Positions 34,221 through 43,324 of a stretch of DNA of 62,949 nucleotides are shown in pieces (position 1 is the first letter of the stretch; every line of letters starts with the position of its first letter). A program made the position numbers and the translations under genes. This DNA comes from Ruminococcus flavefaciens. GTDB lineage: Bacteria; Bacillota; Clostridia; Oscillospirales; Ruminococcaceae. The notes under the pieces were generated by a model that was given only the letters and a program-made list of their open reading frames with translations, was not told the origin of the DNA and searched no databases. Location: positions 1-62,949 of the forward strand of contig DFHF01000063.1 of the NCBI GenBank assembly GCA_002371825.1, written 5' to 3'.

Positions 34221-34249
34221 TTGACATCAGGGGTGAGAAATGCTATAAT
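34221..34249 (+). promoter_or_regulatory. Promoter for iorA-iorB-paaK
   Basis: TTGACA (34221-34226), 17-base spacer, TATAAT (34244-34249): exact consensus. The leader of about 70 bases carries a TGCGG/CCGCA pair. Confidence 0.87.
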
Positions 34250-34323
34250 GGGATAGATGTGCGGTCTGAGGATATATTGCTTTCCGGCCGCAAAATATGA
34301 AAATCACACCAAGGAGTGAGATC

Positions 34324-36141
34324 ATGCATAAAGAATTTTTAATGGGCAATGCTGCCATTGCAAGGGGAGCGGTTGCTGCCGGACTGAACGTAGTATCAGG
34401 CTATCCGGGAACTCCTTCCACAGAGGTCCTTGAGACCACTGCAAAGCTCAATGACGGCTCCATATATGTTGAGTGGTCAGTCAACGAGAAGGCTGCACTT
34501 GAACTGGGTGCCGGAGCTGCATACAGCGGTGCAAGAGCAATGGTGACTATGAAGCAGGTGGGACTGAATGTGGCTTCCGACCCGCTTATGAGTCTTGCCT
34601 ACATAGGAGTAAAGGGCGGAATGGTCATAATGGTAGCCGACGACCCGGGTCCTATTTCTTCACAGACTGAACAGGATACCCGTCATTTTGCTTCATTTTC
34701 CAAGCTTCCCTGCTTTGACCCGTCGTCTGTGCAGGAGGCATATGACATGATACAGGACGCTTTCGAGTATTCTGAGAAGTATCATACCCCTGTTCTTTTC
34801 CGTCCTACAACGAGAGTCTGTCACGGCTATGCTTCTGTTGAAGTAAAGGATGAGAGCGAATACAAGGTCAATAAGCCCGAAGGCTTTGTGAAGGATTCCT
34901 CGAAGTGGGTCATCTTCCCGAGACTTTCCTACAACGCTCATATGCATATTGAGGAGCGTAATGCAGAGCTTTCTCAGGTATTCTCAGACTATGGACACAA
35001 CTTTATTGTTCCCGCAAAGGACAGCTCCTGCCGCAAGGGAATAGCTACTCATGGTATCAGCTATACATATGTTATGGAAGCTCTTAAGGATAAGGAGGCT
35101 CCGGCAGTATTCAAGGTTTCAACACCGTTCCCATTCCCGGAGCAGGCCGCAGTCAAATTCCTTGAGGGACTTGATGCGGTGCTCTGTATTGAAGAGCTTG
35201 ACCCGGTTATAGAGAGGGAGCTCACTTATATATGCGGAAAGTATCATCTCAGCACTAAGATACTTGGCAAGCTGACTCATAATGTAAAAACTGCCGGTGA
35301 GAATACCTGCGGTTCAGTTTCAGTGAATATCGCCGGATTCATGGGATGGGATATCCCTGAGACTTCCGAAACAGAAGCTCCGCCGGCACTTCCTGTAAGG
35401 CCGCCTGTACTCTGTGCAGGATGTCCGCACAGAGCCTCATTCTTTGCAGTCAAAGAGGCTATGAAGGGCAAGAAGTCCGTATTCTGCGGAGATATCGGAT
35501 GCTACACTCTCGGAAACGCAATGCCTCTTGATATGGTGGATACCTGTCTGTGTATGGGCGCTGGAGTGAATATCACTCAGGGAATAGGCAAGATAGAGCC
35601 TGATACAAACTGCTTTGCCTTTGTGGGAGATTCAACATTTTTTGCCTCTGCTATCACAGGCGCAGTCAATGCAGTCTACAATCAGGCAAATATGACACTG
35701 GTGGTGCTGGATAATTCCACAACTGCTATGACCGGCCATCAGCCTCATCCCGGCACAGGCCGTACTATGATGGGACAGGTCGTTGATAAGGTAAGCATAC
35801 AGGAGGTACTCCGTGGAGTTGGTGTAAAGACCGTGGAAACAGTTGACCCTCTGGACCTGAAAACTGCTGTTGAGACCGTAAAGCGTGTTGCTGCTGAGGA
35901 CGGCGTAAAGGCTATAATCTTCAAGTCTCCCTGTGCAGTGCTCATAAAGAGCGGCAAGCCTGCTGTTATAGACCCTGATAAATGTACAAACTGCAAGCGC
36001 TGCATAAAGACTCTCGGATGCCCCGGAATAGTTATGCGTGACGGCAGACCGGCTATTGAGAATTCCCTGTGTACAGGCTGCGGACTTTGTTCGCAGGTAT
36101 GTCCCTTCAACGCTATAGGAGGTGCTGGAAATGCAGAGTAA
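34324..36141 (+). CDS. iorA: Indolepyruvate ferredoxin oxidoreductase, alpha subunit
   Basis: This 605-residue subunit has the N-terminal pyrimidine-type domain (GNAAIARGAVAAGLNVVSGYPGTPSTE), a TPP domain (GDIGCYTLGNAMPLDMVDTCLCMGAG, FVGDSTFFASAITGAVNAVY) and two C-terminal [4Fe-4S] clusters (CTNCKRCIKTLGCPG and CTGCGLCSQVCPF). The enzyme interconverts aryl pyruvates plus CoA with arylacetyl-CoA and CO2, using ferredoxin. ATG 34324 follows AAGGAG; an in-frame ATG at 34297 lacks one. The gene overlaps iorB by 11 bases. Confidence 0.95.
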   Translation: MHKEFLMGNAAIARGAVAAGLNVVSGYPGTPSTEVLETTAKLNDGSIYVEWSVNEKAALELGAGAAYSGARAMVTMKQVGLNVASDPLMSLAYIGVKGGMVIMVADDPGPISSQTEQDTRHFASFSKLPCFDPSSVQEAYDMIQDAFEYSEKYHTPVLFRPTTRVCHGYASVEVKDESEYKVNKPEGFVKDSSKWVIFPRLSYNAHMHIEERNAELSQVFSDYGHNFIVPAKDSSCRKGIATHGISYTYVMEALKDKEAPAVFKVSTPFPFPEQAAVKFLEGLDAVLCIEELDPVIERELTYICGKYHLSTKILGKLTHNVKTAGENTCGSVSVNIAGFMGWDIPETSETEAPPALPVRPPVLCAGCPHRASFFAVKEAMKGKKSVFCGDIGCYTLGNAMPLDMVDTCLCMGAGVNITQGIGKIEPDTNCFAFVGDSTFFASAITGAVNAVYNQANMTLVVLDNSTTAMTGHQPHPGTGRTMMGQVVDKVSIQEVLRGVGVKTVETVDPLDLKTAVETVKRVAAEDGVKAIIFKSPCAVLIKSGKPAVIDPDKCTNCKRCIKTLGCPGIVMRDGRPAIENSLCTGCGLCSQVCPFNAIGGAGNAE

Positions 36142-36697
36142 TATACTTATATGCGGAGTCGGCGGACAGGGCATAGTGCTCACATCAAAGCTTATCGCCG
36201 CAGCTGCAATGGAAAAGGATATCCCCGTAATGAGCGCCGAGACTATCGGAATGGCTCAGAAGGGGGGAAGTGTATTCAGCTTCCTGAGACTGGGCGATGA
36301 TATCTATTGCCCTATGTTCCCGGAAAAAACTGCGGATATCATAATAGGCTTCGAGCCTGCTGAGGCTGTAAGGATGCTGCCTTATCTGAAGGACGGCGGA
36401 AAGATAGTCCTCAATACACATCCTATAATGCCGGTAACTGCAACTCTCAGCGGTTCAGATTATACAGGCAGAGAGATGATAGAGTACCTTCAGCGGAATG
36501 TTGAGGATGTTACTCTTGTGGACGGCGACAGAGCCTGCGAGGAGATAGGCTCCCCGAAGGTGCTTAATATGGTCATGCTGGGAGCAGCAGTACGCAACGA
36601 CGTGCTCCCATTCACGATAGACGAGATCGAGGACATAATGAAAAAGACAGTAAAACCGCAGTTTGTTGAGCTCAACAGCAAGGCACTGCGCTATTGA
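36131..36697 (+). CDS. iorB: Indolepyruvate ferredoxin oxidoreductase, beta subunit
   Basis: This 188-residue gamma-type subunit begins NILICGVGGQGIVLTSKLIA and has MSAETIGMAQKGGSVFSFLR, both standard for IorB. It completes the IorAB enzyme. ATG 36131 is preferred because AGGAGGT (36117-36123) lies 7 bases upstream, inside the iorA 3' end; a TTG at 36122 is a poorer choice. Confidence 0.95.
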   Translation: MQSNILICGVGGQGIVLTSKLIAAAAMEKDIPVMSAETIGMAQKGGSVFSFLRLGDDIYCPMFPEKTADIIIGFEPAEAVRMLPYLKDGGKIVLNTHPIMPVTATLSGSDYTGREMIEYLQRNVEDVTLVDGDRACEEIGSPKVLNMVMLGAAVRNDVLPFTIDEIEDIMKKTVKPQFVELNSKALRY

Positions 36698-36754
36698 ACA
36701 ACATAAAGAGACGTAATAAAATCGATCAATAAAAAATGAAAGGAACTGATCATT

Positions 36755-37990
36755 ATGCAGATCTCACAGCAGCAGCTTGACCTCGTTAATGACCGCATCC
36801 GTGCGCTCATTGAGGCAGATAGCTTTTATGGCAAAAAGCTTGCAGAAGCAGGCATTACTCATGTTGAAACACCGGAGGACTTTACAAAGCTTCCATTCTC
36901 TGAAAAGAAGGATCTCCGTGACGCTTATCCGCTTGGACTTATGACTGCTCCCGAAGAGGAGATAGTCCGCATACACTCTTCATCCGGAACCACAGGTACT
37001 CCTGTAGTTATCCCCTATACTGCAAAGGATGTTGAGGACTGGGCTATAATGTTTGCCCGCTGCTATGAAACAGCAGGCATCACAAACAAGGACCGCATCC
37101 AGATAACTCCCGGATACGGCCTCTGGACAGCAGGTATCGGCTTCCAGAACGGATGTGAGAGGCTGGGAGCAATGGCTATCCCTATGGGTCCCGGAAATAC
37201 TGAAAAACAGCTTGAAATGATGCAGGCTATGAAGAGTACTGTTCTCTGCTCCACTTCTTCTTATGCTCTTCTTCTCGCTGAGGAGATCCAGAAGAGAGGC
37301 ATCAAGGATAAGATACACCTTAAAAAGGGAGTTATCGGCTCTGAGCGCTGGAGCGACAAGATGAGAAACCGTATCGCCAATGAGCTGGGAATAGAGCTCT
37401 TTGATATATATGGACTTACTGAGATATACGGCCCCGGAATCGGCATCAACTGTCCCGGTGAGACAGCTATGCACTACTGGGATGACTTCATCTATCTTGA
37501 AATAATCGACCCCAAGACCGGCGAGAATGTTCCTGACGGTGAGTACGGAGAGATAGTTATTACTACTCTTGTCAAGGAGGGAGCTCCTCTTATCCGTTAC
37601 CGTACCCATGATCTTTCAAGGATAGTTCCCGGAAAGTGCAAGTGCGGACGCTGCTATCCGAGGATAGATGTGATCATGGGACGTACTGACGATATGATGA
37701 AGATAAAGGGCGTTAACGTGTTCCCAAGCCAGATAGAGGAGGTACTTGGTACTTTCGAGGAGATTTCCAGTGAGTATCAGATCCGTATCTCACACCTGGA
37801 CGGAAAGGATACTATGCGTATCTATGTTGAGTCTACAGGAGATGTGGATTTTGCTTCGCTCAGCAAGCGCATAGCTGAAAAGGTCAAGAGCCGTATCGGC
37901 TTTACTCCTATTGTAAAGGTAGTCGAGGTCGGAGTGCTTCCGAGAAGCATGAAAAAGACCGCAAGAGTTATCGATGAACGATTTGATTGA
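36755..37990 (+). CDS. paaK: Phenylacetate-CoA ligase
   Basis: This 411-residue AMP-forming ligase has the P-loop-like SSSGTTGTPVVIPYT (about residues 73-87), YGLTEIYGPG (A5 motif), EYGEIVITTL, LIRYRTHDL and the C-terminal GRTDDMMKIKGVNVFPSQIE, all standard for PaaK. It activates phenylacetate or indoleacetate to the CoA thioester. Behind iorAB it may supply arylacyl-CoA for reductive carboxylation to aryl pyruvates. The start has AAAGGA about 10 bases upstream. Confidence 0.93.
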   Translation: MQISQQQLDLVNDRIRALIEADSFYGKKLAEAGITHVETPEDFTKLPFSEKKDLRDAYPLGLMTAPEEEIVRIHSSSGTTGTPVVIPYTAKDVEDWAIMFARCYETAGITNKDRIQITPGYGLWTAGIGFQNGCERLGAMAIPMGPGNTEKQLEMMQAMKSTVLCSTSSYALLLAEEIQKRGIKDKIHLKKGVIGSERWSDKMRNRIANELGIELFDIYGLTEIYGPGIGINCPGETAMHYWDDFIYLEIIDPKTGENVPDGEYGEIVITTLVKEGAPLIRYRTHDLSRIVPGKCKCGRCYPRIDVIMGRTDDMMKIKGVNVFPSQIEEVLGTFEEISSEYQIRISHLDGKDTMRIYVESTGDVDFASLSKRIAEKVKSRIGFTPIVKVVEVGVLPRSMKKTARVIDERFD

Positions 37991-38050
37991 TACATACTTT
38001 TTCGGTGAGGAATGATCCTCAACGCTGATTATAACAGAATGATCTTATGC

Positions 38051-38086
38051 AAAAAGGCGCTCATAAAAAATGAGCGCCCATTTTTT
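38051..38086 (+). terminator. Bidirectional terminator between paaK and rmuC
   Basis: GGCGCTCAT/ATGAGCGCC (38056-38064 and 38070-38078) with loop AAAAA and a T-run at 38081-38086. A third arm ATGAGCGCT at 38087-38095 can replace the second. The minus-strand reading also ends in a T-run, so it serves rmuC as well. Confidence 0.88.
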
Positions 38087-38150
38087 ATGAGCGCTCCATA
38101 GAATATATCAAACTGTACAGAAATTATTACAACAGTCCGCAGACTGCCTG

Positions 38151-39362
38151 TTATTCTTCGCTTTCGTTCTCGATAGCGCTGAGGCGGCGGTTTATCTGCC
38201 TTGTACGGACACCGACCAGCTTTTCCAGATCATCATCCACTTTTTTGATATGCTTCTGAGTTTCCTCAAGTGCCTTGCTGAAAGTGGAAAACTCAGATTT
38301 TACAGCTCCGAGTATCTCCCAGACCTGAGAGCTCTTTTTCTGTATTGCAAGTGTTCTGAATCCCATTTGCAGAGAGTTAAGCATTGCAGCCATGGTTGAA
38401 GGTCCGCATATCATCACGCTGAAGTCCTTCTGAAGAGTTTCCATAATACCGCTTCCTGCTGCTTCGGCATATAGTCCCTCAAACGGCAGGAACATGATAC
38501 CGAAGCCGGTGGTGTATGGCGGCTGAACGTACTTGTCACGGATATCCTTTGCACATTTTTTCAGGGCAGTTTCCAGTTCTTTTCTTGCAGCAGCCACAGC
38601 TTTCGGGTCGCCGGTGCTGACAGCGTCCTGAAGAGCGGAGTAGGTATCTCCGGGAAATTTTGAATCTATTGGCAGGTAGATATGACCGCTTTCACTGTTC
38701 CCCGGAAGCTTTACGGCGAATTCCACACGATTGGCGCTTCCCGGGATAACTGAAACATCCGTATCGTACTGTTCAGGTGCGAGGATGTCACTGAGGATCG
38801 CACCAAGCTGTATCTCGCCGAGAATACCTCTGTTCTTCACATTTGACAGAACTTTTTTCAGGTCACCGACGCCTGCGGCAACTGACTGCATCTCGCCAAG
38901 TCCTTTATAGACCTGCTCCAGTCTTTCGCTGACCAGCCTGAAGGATTCTGTCATTTTGCTCTCAAGCTTTTCGTTTACAGCAGTCTGTATCTCGCTGAGC
39001 TTTTTGTTGTTTTCCTCCTGGATGCCTGTAAGGTGCTTTGCGATAGTTGAACGCATGGCATCCAGCTTCATTTCGTTGTTGGCTTCCAGTGTTCTCAGGC
39101 GTGTTTCAAGCTGTGAAAGCTGATTGTTCATAGCCTCACCGGAGCTTTTCTGGCCGGAGGCGAGCATATCTCCCAGGCTGCGGACACTGCTCTGCACACT
39201 GGATGAGACCTCCTCACGGAGCTGTCTGTCTGAGGCAGCCTTATCATTTCGGAGCCTGTCAAGCTCCGGCCTGATGCTGTTATCCCTGCCGCCTGTTCTT
39301 ATTATTAAAACAAACATGAGGACGATTATTATCGTCCCCATGATGAGAAGTACTATATCCAT
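38151..39362 (-). CDS. rmuC: RmuC family DNA recombination protein
   Basis: This 403-residue protein starts with one membrane-spanning segment (MDIVLLIMGTIIIVLMFVLI), then a long coiled coil (about 40-170: LSQLETRLRTLEANNEMKL, IQTAVNEKLESKM), and the RmuC nuclease-like domain with GILGEIQLGAILSDIL, and LPIDSKFPGDTY. RmuC limits DNA inversions and large rearrangements. ATG 39362 follows GGAGGAA and is preferred to the upstream ATG at 39395. It is the last gene of a minus-strand operon with the rRNA methyltransferase (8 bases away). Confidence 0.92.
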   Translation of the reverse strand: MDIVLLIMGTIIIVLMFVLIIRTGGRDNSIRPELDRLRNDKAASDRQLREEVSSSVQSSVRSLGDMLASGQKSSGEAMNNQLSQLETRLRTLEANNEMKLDAMRSTIAKHLTGIQEENNKKLSEIQTAVNEKLESKMTESFRLVSERLEQVYKGLGEMQSVAAGVGDLKKVLSNVKNRGILGEIQLGAILSDILAPEQYDTDVSVIPGSANRVEFAVKLPGNSESGHIYLPIDSKFPGDTYSALQDAVSTGDPKAVAAARKELETALKKCAKDIRDKYVQPPYTTGFGIMFLPFEGLYAEAAGSGIMETLQKDFSVMICGPSTMAAMLNSLQMGFRTLAIQKKSSQVWEILGAVKSEFSTFSKALEETQKHIKKVDDDLEKLVGVRTRQINRRLSAIENESEE

Positions 39363-39370
39363 AGTTCCTC

Positions 39371-40486
39371 CTAAAAATACATATATAGCTGGCATTTTAT
39401 CATGCCGTTGTAGAGCTTCCTGCGTCTTGAAGCGCCTGCGCCGAAGAACTTTTCAAACTCCTCGTGAGGGGAGATGATGTAGCTCTGTCTGCTGCCGCCC
39501 TTGCCGAGGACTCTTCCCATTTTTCTGTAGATATCCTCTGCTTCACGGAGCTCCAGAAGTCTTTCGCCGTAAGGCGGATTGCATATGACTATGGAATCCT
39601 CAGGCTGACGGAAATCCGTTATATCGGCCTGTCTTATATCCAGTCTTGACTTGATACCGGCCTTGTGAGCATTATCAAGGGTAAGGGCAACTGCTGCATC
39701 GTCTATATCAGCGCCGATACCGTGAAATTCAGCAGAGCGGTCGACATTATCGATAGCACGGCTTCTTTCCTCCTGCCATATCTTCTTGTCGAAGCACTCC
39801 CACTGCTCTGCAGCGAAGCGTCTGTTGATGCCGGGAGCGATCCTCAGTGCTTTGAGAGCGGCCTCGATAAGGAGGGTTCCGCTTCCGCAGAACGGATCGC
39901 AGACTACTGATTCGGGTCTTACTCTGGCAAGATCAACTATTCCTGCTGCCAGTGTTTCCTTGATAGGAGCAGCATTGGAATTTCTGCGGTAGCCTCTCTT
40001 GTGGAGACCGGCACCGCTTGTGTCAAGATATATGGTCACTACGTCTTTAAGTATGCTGAACTGTATCTGGACCTTAGGGCCGGATTCCTCGAACCAGCTT
40101 ATGCCGTACTTGGAGCTCAGCCTTTCCACAGCTGCTTTCTTTACGATGGACTGACAGTCCGGTACGCTGTGAAGTGTTGAGTTGAGGGAATATCCCTTTA
40201 CCGGGAAGGCATCCAGAGGGCCTATGAAGCGTTCAAGCTCTATGGCTTTCACTCCCTGAAAGAGCTCCTCGAAAGTGGAGGCCTTGAATTCTATCAGTTC
40301 TATGAGGACTCTCTCTGCTGTTGAGAGGCAGAGGTTTGCTCTTGCGAGGATGTTTTCATCCCCACAGAAGCTTATCTTTCCGTCGCTGACTTTCAGGTCA
40401 GTTCCGCCGATCTTTGTTATCTCGTATTTCAGTACGCTCTCCAGGCCGAAATGGCAGGGGCAGCATAGTTTTAATGTTCTGCTCAA
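39371..40486 (-). CDS. THUMP-domain rRNA (guanine-N2) methyltransferase, RlmL/YpsC type
   Basis: This 371-residue protein has an N-terminal THUMP region (KLCCPCHFGLESVLKYE ... VLIELIEFKASTFEELFQGV), then the SAM-binding methyltransferase with VVCDPFCGSGTLLIEAAL and the catalytic IVICNPPYGERL. The Asn-Pro-Pro-Tyr motif indicates N2/N6 base methylation. It matches the YpsC/RlmL-N family that modifies G2445 of 23S rRNA. It lies 20 bases after the PBP gene and before rmuC on the same strand. Confidence 0.92.
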   Translation of the reverse strand: MSRTLKLCCPCHFGLESVLKYEITKIGGTDLKVSDGKISFCGDENILARANLCLSTAERVLIELIEFKASTFEELFQGVKAIELERFIGPLDAFPVKGYSLNSTLHSVPDCQSIVKKAAVERLSSKYGISWFEESGPKVQIQFSILKDVVTIYLDTSGAGLHKRGYRRNSNAAPIKETLAAGIVDLARVRPESVVCDPFCGSGTLLIEAALKALRIAPGINRRFAAEQWECFDKKIWQEERSRAIDNVDRSAEFHGIGADIDDAAVALTLDNAHKAGIKSRLDIRQADITDFRQPEDSIVICNPPYGERLLELREAEDIYRKMGRVLGKGGSRQSYIISPHEEFEKFFGAGASRRRKLYNGMIKCQLYMYF

Positions 40487-40506
40487 AAGATCACCTTATC
40501 TTTATA

Positions 40507-40780
40507 TTATTGTCCGTATTCGCCGCCGTCACCGCCGCCGCCGTTATCGACCCAGCCGCCGTCACCGCCGCCGCCGCCGTTATCGCCGCCGCCATTGTCG
40601 ACCCAGCCGCCGTTGTCACCGCCGCCGCCGTTGTCGACCCAGCCGCCGCCGTTATCGCCGCCGCCGTTGTCGACCCAGCCGCTGTTGTCACCGCCGCCGC
40701 TGTTATCGCCGCCGCCGTTTCCGCCGCCGCCGTTTCCGCCGCTGTTATCTGTCCAGCCGGAGCCGCCGCCATTATCAACA
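40507..40780 (-). repeat. Low-complexity coding repeat (GWVDN/GGGDN) at the PBP1A C-terminus
   Basis: About 270 bases of degenerate 9-27 base units (many 'ccgccg' and 'gtcgaccc' blocks on the + strand) encode repeated GWVDNGGG-D-N units. Open frames on the opposite strand here are shadows of this repeat. Unit number probably varies between strains. Confidence 0.85.
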
Positions 40781-43143
40781 GGAGCCGCAGACCAATGTCC
40801 GTCACACTGAGGAGCATTTGTCGATTTCCAGTAGCCGTTCATGCCGCTCTTGGGGCAGTACTGACCGGCTATCTTACCGGAGGTCGTACACCAGGGGCTT
40901 GCTATTACAGTCTTTACCGGATCAAAGTCTGAACCTGTATCAGCGTATTCTTCCTGTGCGTAATCGCCGATTATAGTTTTCCATACATCGCAGGCATGGA
41001 AGTTTGTGGGGAGGGTCTGGCTGTCTCTGTAACCCATGTAACCTACTGTTACTCCGCTGGCGAAGTCACGGGTAAGTCCTACGAAGGCAGAGTCCCACCA
41101 GTTCTCGGTAGTACCGGTCTTTCCGGCAACGACCTTGTTTGCAAGTCTTGCTCCGGTACCTGTACCGTTTTCAACAACGTTTTTCAGCATACGGTTCATT
41201 ACCCATGCAGTCTCATCGGAAACTGCCTGTCTTGGGTTGCCGTTGTTCTCGTAGATGACGTTGTGGTTGCTGTCTTCGATCTTTGTGATGATGTGAGCCT
41301 CATTGTAGATTCCCTCATTTCCGTAGGGGATATATGCATTTACGAGGTTTTCAAGGGTAAGACCCTCAGTAAGTGAACCTACTGACAAAGGAGCGACCGC
41401 CATATCGTTAGGAGACAGAGGAGGCTCAATGAGGTCCATGCCCAGTTTTTCTTTGGAGAATTTGAATACTGCCTCAGGGGTAAGCTCCTTACAGAGCTGT
41501 GCAGGAACGGTATTATATGATTTCTGGAGGAAGTAGTAAATGAAGTTTGTTATACCAGAAATGGAGATATCTGAACCTGTTGAGTAGTTAGTCGGCCATG
41601 GTCTGCCGTTTTCGTCCTTGTCAACAGCCTTATCCTGGTATACTGAGCCCCAGTGGATGTGGTCTTTCTCAAGGGCAAGTCCGTAGGTGGAGACAGGTTT
41701 GATAGTTGAACCGATAGAACGCTTATCCGTAACAGCATAGTTTGTGATGAGGGATTCCTTCTTCTCGCCCCAGTTACCAACAGTAGCCTTTACTGAACCG
41801 TCATATCCCAGAGCAACGAAAGCAACGTGAGGGATACTTTCCTGATCGGTTATATTGCCGTCGCCGTCTATATCCACCCAGCGGCGGAGGTTATCGGTGT
41901 CAATAAGATTATTTGGATCCTTGAATTTTTCTTCAACATAGGACTGCATCTTATCATCGATCTTGGAGTAGATCTTATATCCGCCCTTGTTTATTCGCTT
42001 TATGGCTTCATCCTGGTCATCGATATCGTATTCCTTCATTATGAAGTCAGCGGCTTCAAAGTATATAGCATCCAGAGCCCATGAGTAAGCCTGGTGCTCC
42101 TTTGCGAGCTGTTCCGCAAAATCCTCGGGGTGGAGCTTTTTATACTCCTCTGAATCGGTGTATATGATAGGCGTGTTCAGGTACTCCTGATACTCGTCGT
42201 AGGTTATTGCGCCGTTGTCGTAGAGCTTATAGAGAACGTACTTCTGACGGTTCTTGTTATTGGCCTTTCCGTCAACGAGAAGAGTTTTTCTCGGGTCGTC
42301 ATCCTCATAGTAGGCAACGAAGGGGCCGTATTCCTCAGGGCTCTTTGGTATAGCCGCAAGGACTGCTGCCTCAGGAACGGTAAGCTCGTCAACTGATTTT
42401 CCGAAGTACTGGATAGCAGCTATCTCGATACCGTTTCTTGCACCGCCGAAGCTGATGTAGTTCAGGTATTCTTCAAGGATCTCGTCCTTGGAGTAGGTCT
42501 TTTCCAGCTGCATGGCACTGAATATTTCTCGTATCTTACGCTGAGGTGAGTGCTCATCGTCACCTGTTAGGTTTTTGATGAGCTGCTGGGTGATAGTCGA
42601 ACCACCCTGTTCAGTATCGTAGATGTGGAGGAACATATTCAGGAACGCAGAGAATGTACGCTTGTAGTCAACACCGTCGTGGGTGTAGAAACGCTCGTCC
42701 TCAGTATAGACGAAGGCATCACGAACGTGCTGAGGTATCTTGTCGATAGTTACAGGGATTCTCTGTACCGTTGATTTTACCTTATGGAGCTGTACGATAG
42801 TTTCGTTTCCGTTTTCATCGGTCTTTATGCCGTAGATAAAGGTATCGTTTCCGGATTCAAGCTCCTGGAAGGTGATAGTTGTGCTGTCGTCCATGAAGTC
42901 GAGGACATACACAGTCAGCGCTGTGGCCACGATAGTTCCTGTTATTATCATTACGAGGAACAGTGAAAGAAGTGTAGTGGCGATTACAGCCATGAGTTTC
43001 TTGAATATTCTGAATCCAAGGCTGTGCCGTTTCTTCTTTTTCTTCTTTTCCGGCGGAGGCGGAGTCATTGCCTCAAACGGCTGCTGCTCCATTGCCGGAA
43101 TGTCTGCCGGCTGCTCCGGAGGAGTCATTATTTCATCGTTCAT
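40507..43143 (-). CDS. Class A penicillin-binding protein (PBP1A) with Gly/Asn-rich tail
   Basis: The protein (about 878 residues from ATG 43143) has a cytoplasmic Pro-rich N-terminus, one transmembrane helix (IATTLLSLFLVMIITGTIV), a GT51 glycosyltransferase with EDERFYTHDG and GGSTITQQLIKNL, and a transpeptidase with the SxxK motif STIK, SYN in SYNTVP and KTGTTE. It polymerises and cross-links peptidoglycan outside the membrane. The frame is open to an ATG at 43203, but a -10 box at 43209-43214 puts the transcript start at about 43202, so that codon is doubtful. The last 75 residues are Gly/Asp/Asn repeats with GWVDN blocks. Confidence 0.92.
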   Translation of the reverse strand: MNDEIMTPPEQPADIPAMEQQPFEAMTPPPPEKKKKKKRHSLGFRIFKKLMAVIATTLLSLFLVMIITGTIVATALTVYVLDFMDDSTTITFQELESGNDTFIYGIKTDENGNETIVQLHKVKSTVQRIPVTIDKIPQHVRDAFVYTEDERFYTHDGVDYKRTFSAFLNMFLHIYDTEQGGSTITQQLIKNLTGDDEHSPQRKIREIFSAMQLEKTYSKDEILEEYLNYISFGGARNGIEIAAIQYFGKSVDELTVPEAAVLAAIPKSPEEYGPFVAYYEDDDPRKTLLVDGKANNKNRQKYVLYKLYDNGAITYDEYQEYLNTPIIYTDSEEYKKLHPEDFAEQLAKEHQAYSWALDAIYFEAADFIMKEYDIDDQDEAIKRINKGGYKIYSKIDDKMQSYVEEKFKDPNNLIDTDNLRRWVDIDGDGNITDQESIPHVAFVALGYDGSVKATVGNWGEKKESLITNYAVTDKRSIGSTIKPVSTYGLALEKDHIHWGSVYQDKAVDKDENGRPWPTNYSTGSDISISGITNFIYYFLQKSYNTVPAQLCKELTPEAVFKFSKEKLGMDLIEPPLSPNDMAVAPLSVGSLTEGLTLENLVNAYIPYGNEGIYNEAHIITKIEDSNHNVIYENNGNPRQAVSDETAWVMNRMLKNVVENGTGTGARLANKVVAGKTGTTENWWDSAFVGLTRDFASGVTVGYMGYRDSQTLPTNFHACDVWKTIIGDYAQEEYADTGSDFDPVKTVIASPWCTTSGKIAGQYCPKSGMNGYWKSTNAPQCDGHWSAAPVDNGGGSGWTDNSGGNGGGGNGGGDNSGGGDNSGWVDNGGGDNGGGWVDNGGGGDNGGWVDNGGGDNGGGGGDGGWVDNGGGGDGGEYGQ

Positions 43144-43157
43144 TTTGTCATTCAGAC

Positions 43158-43180
43158 TGTCCCGGAAGTGATGCGGGACA
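43158..43180 (-). promoter_or_regulatory. Hairpin between ribosome site and PBP1A start
   Basis: TGTCCCG/CGGGACA (43158-43164 and 43174-43180) forms a 7-base stem directly after the only good ribosome site, AAGGAG (43182-43187). Folding it would bring that site to about 15 bases from ATG 43143. Confidence 0.45.
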
Positions 43181-43208
43181 TCTCCTTTCACATAATTATA
43201 CATTATAT

Positions 43209-43237
43209 ATTATAGCATATTTTATCTCATATGTTAA
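43209..43237 (-). promoter_or_regulatory. Promoter for the PBP1A-methyltransferase-rmuC operon
   Basis: Minus strand TTAACA (43232-43237), 17-base spacer, TATAAT (43209-43214). Confidence 0.7.
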
Positions 43238-43324
43238 GGCCTTTTTTTAAAAAACGTCATTTTGTATAATATAGAAAAATCAGCCGATAATAAATACAGT
43301 TATTTCGGCAAAGGAGGCCTTCGT

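Noticed and set aside
40507..40780. CRISPR-like periodic repeat
   Set aside because: Units are degenerate, in frame with PBP1A, and have no unique spacers.
40275..40976. Long plus-strand ORFs rich in Arg or Ala opposite PBP1A's end
   Set aside because: They are reflections of the GC-rich repeat encoding the Gly/Asn tail; composition is unnatural and no ribosome site is present.
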